A DNA stretch of 35,209 nt, taken from Planctomycetota bacterium. GTDB taxonomy: Bacteria > Planctomycetota > UBA11346. Positions 30,318-35,209 of the stretch are shown in pieces. The stretch is taken from positions 1 to 35,209 of the forward strand of contig JALHRW010000031.1 of the NCBI GenBank assembly GCA_022841245.1, read 5' to 3'. The position numbers were made by a program, and so were the translations under genes. How positions within the stretch are numbered: position 1 is the stretch's first letter; every line of letters starts with the position of its first letter. Under the pieces are notes generated by a model, which saw nothing but the letters and a program-made list of their open reading frames with translations, had not been told where the DNA came from and did not search any database.

Positions 30318-32018
30318 ATGGGCGACACTGACATTCGCGCAGCGCGCGACCGCATCGAGACGGTTGAAAAACGCATCGCGGCGATGCAAGACGCCGGGGT
30401 CGACACCGCCGCCCTGCGCGCCCAACTCGCCTTCGCCCACCACGCCCTGCGCGAGGGCCGGCTCGCCGACATCGAGGCGATCTGCGACGAGGTCCTCGGC
30501 GCCGCCCGCCGTCTCGCTGAACTCGGCTCGCGCGCCTCGCAGGTGCGCACCCCCGCGCACGGCACACCCGTCGCCCCAGCCCGCGATCCCAGCACCGAGG
30601 AGATCCGCAAGGTCAAGATCGGCCGTGCCCAGCTCGCCGAAGAAGTGCGCGCTGCCATCGACGCCGAGGTCAAGTCGCAATTCATCCCCTCCGTCACCCC
30701 GGCTCCGCCGGTCGACTTCAGCCCGCTTGAAAAACGCCTCGAATCTCTTGAGACCCGCCTGGGCGAGGTCGTGGTCCATGCCGCCGATGCCGCCGCGGTC
30801 GCTGGCAAGCTGCAGGCGATCAGCGCCCGCCTCGAGGCCCTCGAGCACCAGCCCGCCGCTGGGGTCGATCACGATGCCATCGCCGCCATCGTCACGCGTA
30901 CGGTCGAAGAGGCGGTGCCGCGCCAGGCCTCCGCGCTGCTGCGCGAGGCCATCGCCAAGCTGCCGACCCGCGACGATCTGCACCAGATCGCTGAGACGCT
31001 GCGGGCCGATCTCGACTGGCGCCTGGAGAAGGCCGCTGCCGAGCACGGCTGGTGCTCGCTGGTCGACGTGCAGTCGAGCGTGCGCAAGGCGATGGCCGAG
31101 CAGGATCCGGGCATGATGACCAGCGGTTCCCAACTCGGCAGGCTGGAGATCGCCCTGGCCGAGTTCGTGCAGCAGTCCAAGGAACAGCAGGACCGGCTCA
31201 TCTCCGCTCTCGCTGACAAGGTGGTGCAGCGCACCCAGTCGCTGACCAAGCGCATGCTGGTGCGCGACCCCGAGGAGAAGGGCGAAAAGCCGCAGACATC
31301 GCCGAAACGAGACACCGAGGAGCTGTCCCCCTCGCTGTCGGTGCCGACCGGCGAGGGCTCGTCACGCATGGCGGCGATCACCGGCGTCCAGCGTTCCGTC
31401 ACGGCCGCCACCGAACCGGCGCTCGATCCGGTTCCAGCAGAGGCGCTCGATGCGACCCGAAAGACCCACGGCAACACGACGCTGTTCACCAAGCGCGTGC
31501 CTGCGCGGGTCGAACTCCCCGAAGAGGTCGCCACCCCCGAGGCGCACCTCGCCACAGACAGCGGCCCAGCCCTGCATGACCTGGTCACCGCCGAGGTCGA
31601 ACGGGCCCTGCGTGGCGCCGCGGCGTCGACCCTTGGCGAGGGCATGGGCATGATGGCCACCGAATCCAGTCCGATCCAGACCGCTGGACCCCAGCCGGTG
31701 GCCACCACCGCCCCGATGGTGCCTGGCGAGCGCGATCTCGCCGTGCTGGTCGCCGCCGAGGTCGGTCGTCAGATGGCCATGACCGTTCCGGTGCACCTGC
31801 CGCCAGCCGACAGCGACCTCGCCCGGGCCGTCGCCCGCGTGCTGCCGCAGGCCTTGCAGGACGAATCCGTGCGCACAGAGCTCTTCGCCGTGCTCGCCCT
31901 CGAGGCGGCGGGCAAGCCTGGAGTGCTGGGCGAACTCACCGGGCTGCGCCGCTTCCTCAAGCGGGAGCTTCAGGCGACCGCCAGCCAGATCGGCGTCCAG
32001 GTCACGGCGCAGGTCTGA
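30318..32018 (+). CDS. Large soluble alpha-helical/coiled-coil protein, unknown
   Basis: A 566-residue protein without signal peptide or membrane helix; GGAGGG five bases before the ATG supports the start. Residues 1-75 are helical ('AARDRIETVEKRIAAMQDAGVDTAALRAQLAFAHHALREGRLADIEAICDEVLGAARRLAEL'). Residues about 135-310 have coiled-coil heptads ('DFSPLEKRLESLETRLGEVV', 'LQAISARLEALEHQ', 'LEIALAEFVQQSKEQQDRLISALADKVV'). A Thr/Pro/Ala/Ser-rich segment follows, then short repeated helices ('LVTAEVERAL', 'LVAAEVGRQM') and a C-terminal helical part. It is divergent from flgB, but a flagellar link is unproved. I do not recognise the family. Confidence 0.75.
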   Translation: MGDTDIRAARDRIETVEKRIAAMQDAGVDTAALRAQLAFAHHALREGRLADIEAICDEVLGAARRLAELGSRASQVRTPAHGTPVAPARDPSTEEIRKVKIGRAQLAEEVRAAIDAEVKSQFIPSVTPAPPVDFSPLEKRLESLETRLGEVVVHAADAAAVAGKLQAISARLEALEHQPAAGVDHDAIAAIVTRTVEEAVPRQASALLREAIAKLPTRDDLHQIAETLRADLDWRLEKAAAEHGWCSLVDVQSSVRKAMAEQDPGMMTSGSQLGRLEIALAEFVQQSKEQQDRLISALADKVVQRTQSLTKRMLVRDPEEKGEKPQTSPKRDTEELSPSLSVPTGEGSSRMAAITGVQRSVTAATEPALDPVPAEALDATRKTHGNTTLFTKRVPARVELPEEVATPEAHLATDSGPALHDLVTAEVERALRGAAASTLGEGMGMMATESSPIQTAGPQPVATTAPMVPGERDLAVLVAAEVGRQMAMTVPVHLPPADSDLARAVARVLPQALQDESVRTELFAVLALEAAGKPGVLGELTGLRRFLKRELQATASQIGVQVTAQV

Positions 32019-32040
32019 CCGCCCGCCCCGGCTGCGGCAA

Positions 32041-32058
32041 CTGGGGTGATCACCCCAG
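32041..32058. promoter_or_regulatory. Perfect 18-base palindrome upstream of glgC
   Basis: CTGGGGTGATCACCCCAG is a perfect palindrome lying 22 bases after the stop at 32018 and 147 bases before the glgC ATG. It could be an operator for a symmetric dimer, or a hairpin (seven-base stem, GATC loop) ending the upstream transcript. No T-run follows. The rest of the 187-base gap shows no clear promoter. Confidence 0.5.
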
Positions 32059-32205
32059 ACATGGATCGACGCAAGTCCTTTACCATCAGCCCAGCACAGG
32101 GGCGAAGCTTACCGCGGGTGGCCGACAGGGGCTTGGCGTAGACCCCCGCGCATCGTAGCTTGTCCTTGCGCGATCGCCCCTCTTCCGTTCGCCGCCGACA
32201 GGACC

Positions 32206-33453
32206 ATGCACATCCCCACTCTCGCGTTCGTCATGGCCGGCGGCAAAGGCACCCGGCTCGAGCCCCTCACCCTCGACCGCTCGAAGCCATCGGTCCCGTT
32301 CGGCGGCAAGTTCCGCATCATCGACTTCGTCCTGTCGAACCTGATCAATTCGGGCATCAACAGCATCTACGTGCTGACCCAGTTCAAGAGCCAGAGCCTG
32401 ACCGAGCACTTGCAGACGTCGTGGACCTTCGGCTCGCTGCTGCGCAACCAGTTCATCCGCGCCGTGCCGGCCCAGCAGCGCACCGGCGAGCACTGGTACC
32501 GCGGCACCGCCGACGCCATCTACCAGAACTTCAACCTGATCGATGACCACAAGCCCGACCGGGTGGCGATCTTCGGCGGCGACCACATCTACAAGATGAA
32601 CGTCGAGCAGATGGAGGATTTCCACCAGCAGGTGAAGGCCGAGGTCACGGTGGCGGCCATCCCGGTGCCGATCGCCGAGGCCAGCGAGTTCGGCGTCATG
32701 CAGGTCGACGAGCACTGGCGCATCACCGGCTTCCAGGAGAAGCCCAAGAACCCGACCCCGATCCCCGGCCGTCCGGATCTCGCCCTCGCCTCGATGGGCA
32801 ACTACATCTTCGACCGCCAGCCGCTGGTCGATGCGCTGAAGGCCGACGCGGCCAACGCCGCCAGCAGCCATGACTTCGGCAAGAACGTCCTGCCCGCCAT
32901 GCTCGCCGCCGGCAAGCCGATGTTCGCCTGGGACTTCAGCCGCAACCGCATACCTGGTTCGAGCAACCCGGCCAACGACGGCTACTGGCGCGACGTCGGG
33001 ACGCTGGATGCGTACTATGAGGCGACCATGGACCTGCGCGCCATCGCCCCGGAGCTCGACCTGTACAACCAGGAATGGCCGGTCCGCGCCGAGCCGAACA
33101 ACTGGCCACCGGCCAAGTTCGTGCACAACTCCGAAGGTCGCGTCGGCCAGGCCATCCAGTCGATCGTCTGCGAAGGCGCGATCATCAGCGGCGCCACCGT
33201 CATCGACTCGGTCATCGGCACGCGCTGCAAGATCAACAGCTACTCCGAGGTCCACAGCTGCATCCTGCTGGAGGACGTCGAGGTCGGACGCGGTGCGCGC
33301 ATCCGCCGCTGCATCATCGACAAACACGTGAAGATCCCCAACAACGACGTCATCGGCTACAACCGCGATGACGACGCCAAGCGCTTCCACATCACTGAGA
33401 CCGGTCTGGTCGTCATCCGCAAGAACCTCGAAGTGGAGCCACTGAAGCGATGA
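32206..33453 (+). CDS. glgC: Glucose-1-phosphate adenylyltransferase (ADP-glucose pyrophosphorylase)
   Basis: A 415-residue GlgC, which makes ADP-glucose from ATP and glucose-1-phosphate, the committed step of glycogen synthesis. The nucleotide loop is 'VMAGGKGTRLEPLTLDRSKPSVPFGGKFRIIDFVLSNLINSGI' (residues 9-51). Further signatures are 'WYRGTADAIYQN', 'FGGDHIYKMN' with the metal Asp, 'GFQEKP', 'SMGNYIF', 'DFGKNVLPAM' and 'GYWRDVGTLDAYYEATMDL'. The last 120 residues form the left-handed beta-helix ('GAIISGATVIDSVIGTRCKINSYSEVHSCILLEDVEVGRGARIRRCIID'). Such enzymes are normally allosteric. AGGA precedes the ATG. It is followed by the heptamer element B and then two genes on the same strand. 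Confidence 0.96.
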   Translation: MHIPTLAFVMAGGKGTRLEPLTLDRSKPSVPFGGKFRIIDFVLSNLINSGINSIYVLTQFKSQSLTEHLQTSWTFGSLLRNQFIRAVPAQQRTGEHWYRGTADAIYQNFNLIDDHKPDRVAIFGGDHIYKMNVEQMEDFHQQVKAEVTVAAIPVPIAEASEFGVMQVDEHWRITGFQEKPKNPTPIPGRPDLALASMGNYIFDRQPLVDALKADAANAASSHDFGKNVLPAMLAAGKPMFAWDFSRNRIPGSSNPANDGYWRDVGTLDAYYEATMDLRAIAPELDLYNQEWPVRAEPNNWPPAKFVHNSEGRVGQAIQSIVCEGAIISGATVIDSVIGTRCKINSYSEVHSCILLEDVEVGRGARIRRCIIDKHVKIPNNDVIGYNRDDDAKRFHITETGLVVIRKNLEVEPLKR

Positions 33454-33458
33454 GACAG

Positions 33459-33561
33459 GTCCGGGGTCCGGGGTCAGAGGTCCGGGGTCCGCGTCGCGCG
33501 ATCGCCTGTGGCCCGATTCCGTGTCTCTCCGACCCCGGACCCCGGACCCCGGACCCCGGAC
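33459..33561. repeat. Inverted heptamer-array element B (4 x GTCCGGG facing 4 x CCCGGAC)
   Basis: The left arm has four tandem units at 33459-33486, GTCCGGG three times and one variant GTCAGAG, then GTCC. The right arm has CGAC followed by four exact CCCGGAC units (33534-33561). The 32-base arms are complementary at 29 positions around a 39-base loop that includes GCGATCGC (33498-33505). It begins five bases after the glgC stop and ends seven bases before the next ATG. The organisation copies element A with a different but related heptamer. Confidence 0.9.
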
Positions 33562-33568
33562 AGGGGCA

Positions 33569-34078
33569 ATGATCTCCCTGGCCGCCGGACATCTCGACCT
33601 GCCGGAAGGCGTCCTGCCAACCGACCGGGTGCGGCCGGATGGTGTCGTCGTCTACTCGCTGACCGCACATGCGCTGTACGCGATGGACCGGCACAAGTGG
33701 ATCGAGAGCGAGCATGCCCGGCACGACCTCGGCCGCGGGGCGGTGGTCGACTGGATCGATCGCTACTGGAAGGGCTGGACCCGGGCCAAGCTGATCGAGC
33801 ACCTGTACGGCTGGCGCTGCTGGGGCGCCTTCGACGAGGACGGCTTCGGCCTCCTCTCGCGACATACCGTCGAATACCATGTGCCGCGCGAAGTGCTGCG
33901 CCAAGCGGCAACCATGCTGGCTGACGGGGCGGAGAATCTCGACATCATCAACTGGGCGATCGCTGCCGGCCAGGACCTCGACCCGATCCTCTGGCTGCTC
34001 GACCGCATCGACATCAACGCCAAGCGTCAACGCCTGCTCACCGACCATATCCGCCTGTTCACGGAGACCGTGCCATGA
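33569..34078 (+). CDS. Conserved-looking hypothetical protein, 169 aa
   Basis: A 169-residue soluble protein starting MISLAAGHLDLPEGVLPTDR. It is rich in Trp, His and charged residues, with 'HKWIESEHARHDLGRGAVVDWIDRYWKGWTRAKLIEHLYGWRCWGAF' followed by helices to the end. No signal peptide or known motif is visible and I do not recognise the family. The ATG at 33569 has AGGGG three bases upstream; the longer frame from 33521 would translate the heptamer arm as Arg/Thr/Pro/Gly and is rejected. Its stop overlaps the next gene start (ATGA), so the two are translationally coupled and likely work together, with glgC upstream. Confidence 0.75.
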   Translation: MISLAAGHLDLPEGVLPTDRVRPDGVVVYSLTAHALYAMDRHKWIESEHARHDLGRGAVVDWIDRYWKGWTRAKLIEHLYGWRCWGAFDEDGFGLLSRHTVEYHVPREVLRQAATMLADGAENLDIINWAIAAGQDLDPILWLLDRIDINAKRQRLLTDHIRLFTETVP

Positions 34079-35209
34079 CTGCCGACCAGCTCAACAAGCT
34101 GCCCCTCAAGGACTTGCGTGCACTCGCCGCAGGCCGCGGGATCGCCGGCTCGGTCAAGCTGCGCAAGGACGAGCTGGTCGCCGCGCTGACCACGGTCATG
34201 GCCAGCGAGCGGCGTGAGCCGCCCGCCCCCGCTGCTGGACAGGCCGGCAGCTCGACCCCGCCCCAGGCCCAGGCCTGGCAGCCGGCCCCACCCGAGCACG
34301 GCCTGCCGGTGCCGGACCGCTACGGCCGCGACCGCCTGGTGCTGCTGGTGCAGGACCCGTCGCACGTCTTCGCCTACTGGGAGGTCGCCCCGGAGACGTT
34401 GGCCCGCGTGCGCGCCGAGGCCGGCGGCAACGCCACGGCCGTCCTCGTCCTGCATGGACCCGGCGGGGCCGAACAGCGCGAAGTCGACCTCAATGGCGGC
34501 AACTACTATCTCGCCGTCGCGCCCGGTTCGCTCTACGAGGCCGAGCTGTGCCTGCGCGCCAGCGATGGCCGCCTGATCCGCATCGCCATGAGCAACCGCA
34601 TCCACACCCCCGCCGCCGGCCCGAGCTGGCGCACCGACGAGGCGTGGATGGAGGTCGACGAGAGCTTCCAGGACCTGCTCGCCCTGGCCGGCGTACCCGG
34701 GTCGCTGGGCAGCAGCATGGGCAGCGGCTCCGGCCAACGCTTCCGCAACGTGCGCCAGATCCGCGTGCGCCCGCTTGGCGACGAGGCTGAGGTCACCGGC
34801 GGAGCGATCGCCGCTCCCGCCGCCGCCGCGATCGGCAATCCCGGCTCCCTCGGAGCCACCCGCAGCACGGTCGAGACCTGGTCATCGGCCTCGCTCTCCA
34901 GCGCAGTGCTGGCACGCAGCGTCACCATCGGCAGCGGCTCGGGCAGCGGCCTGGGCCTGGGTGTCGGACTCAGCAGCGGGCAACTGCTGTCGAGCGGTGC
35001 GCTGTCCTCGCGCTCGCTGTCCAGCCGTTCGCTGTCCAGCCGCAGCGTCGGCAGCGGCACGGTGATCGAAGGCGCAGCCGAGGCGCAGTACCCGGTCGAA
35101 GGCGTGTTCCACGCCCCGCCCACCGGCCTGCCCAAGGCGGTCGAAGGCGTGCCCAGCACCCCCGCCCCGGCCGGAGCGGCGCCCGCCCAGCCGCAGGCCC
35201 AGGGCCAGC
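34075..35209 (+). CDS. DUF4912 protein with N-terminal SAP/Rho-N-like domain, partial
   Basis: Open to the window edge, 378 residues seen. Residues 1-42, 'LNKLPLKDLRALAAGRGIAGSVKLRKDELVAAL', look like a Rho N-terminal/SAP helical domain. After a Pro/Ala linker comes the DUF4912 domain (about 83-205), with its hallmark 'DRLVLLVQDPSHVFAYWEV' and 'YYLAVAPGSLYEAELCLRASDGRLIRIAMSNRIHTPAAGPS'. The rest is Gly/Ser/Ala-rich, with a Gly-Ser-Leu stretch and four five-residue repeats (LSSGA, LSSRS three times, 34987-35046). DUF4912 genes often lie next to GH57 alpha-glucan branching enzymes in other genomes, which fits glgC nearby. The molecular role is unknown. Confidence 0.82.
   Translation, partial: MTADQLNKLPLKDLRALAAGRGIAGSVKLRKDELVAALTTVMASERREPPAPAAGQAGSSTPPQAQAWQPAPPEHGLPVPDRYGRDRLVLLVQDPSHVFAYWEVAPETLARVRAEAGGNATAVLVLHGPGGAEQREVDLNGGNYYLAVAPGSLYEAELCLRASDGRLIRIAMSNRIHTPAAGPSWRTDEAWMEVDESFQDLLALAGVPGSLGSSMGSGSGQRFRNVRQIRVRPLGDEAEVTGGAIAAPAAAAIGNPGSLGATRSTVETWSSASLSSAVLARSVTIGSGSGSGLGLGVGLSSGQLLSSGALSSRSLSSRSLSSRSVGSGTVIEGAAEAQYPVEGVFHAPPTGLPKAVEGVPSTPAPAGAAPAQPQAQGQ

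Noticed and set aside
33521..33568. Longer N-terminus for the gene at 33569
   Set aside because: The extra 16 residues are translation of the heptamer repeat arm, and AGGGG precedes the internal ATG at 33569.

Overview
The window is 35.2 kb of high-GC bacterial chromosome, densely coding, with many start/stop overlaps (ATGA, GTGA, TGATG). It looks like an aerobic, flagellated, glycogen-making Gram-negative heterotroph. Alternative complex III (ACIII) joined to an A2-type heme-copper oxidase, tandem HEAT-repeat proteins, AraC regulators and secreted proteins of unknown family would fit the Planctomycetota/PVC group or Acidobacteriota. No marker gene fixes this, so the taxonomy is only a guess. 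No rRNA, tRNA, CRISPR array, transposase or phage gene was seen.

Layout. (1) 1-4530, minus strand: a 60-residue Sm/Hfq-like protein followed by three consecutive HEAT-repeat proteins, the last cut by the window edge. (2) 4590-6227: a Maf/YceF-type nucleotide pyrophosphatase, divergent from the GTP cyclohydrolase folE2. (3) 6247-9512: two convergent AraC-family regulators; the second is divergent from an oligogalacturonate-lyase-like beta-propeller, with an inverted repeat between them. (4) 9519-11726, minus: an exported alpha/beta hydrolase and an MFS transporter.

(5) 11917-27449, minus: one 15.5-kb, 14-gene respiratory operon, actA-actB-actC-actD-actE-actF, cytochrome c, coxB, coxA, ctaA, ctaB, ctaG, a 55-residue membrane protein, coxC. 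ACIII would oxidise membrane quinol and pass electrons through its heme c subunits and the anchored cytochrome c to the CuA site of CoxB, then to the CoxA heme-copper centre that reduces oxygen. CtaA and CtaB make heme A and CtaG loads CuB. No Sco-type CuA chaperone is in the cluster.

(6) 27597-28928, plus: an exported TPR-like protein ending in a probable beta-sandwich. (7) 28983-30093, minus: flgB-flgC-fliE, preceded by two copies of a sigma-54-like -24/-12 motif. (8) 30318-32018, plus: a long alpha-helical protein of unknown role. (9) 32206-35209, plus: glgC, an unknown gene and a DUF4912 protein that runs off the window, probably a glycogen-metabolism group.

The least expected structures are two intergenic elements (11756-11902 and 33459-33561). 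Each has four tandem heptamers facing four inverted copies across a loop. The heptamers differ (GTTCGTG and GTCCGGG) but fit one consensus, GTYCGKG, and both elements start a few bases after a stop codon between co-directional genes.
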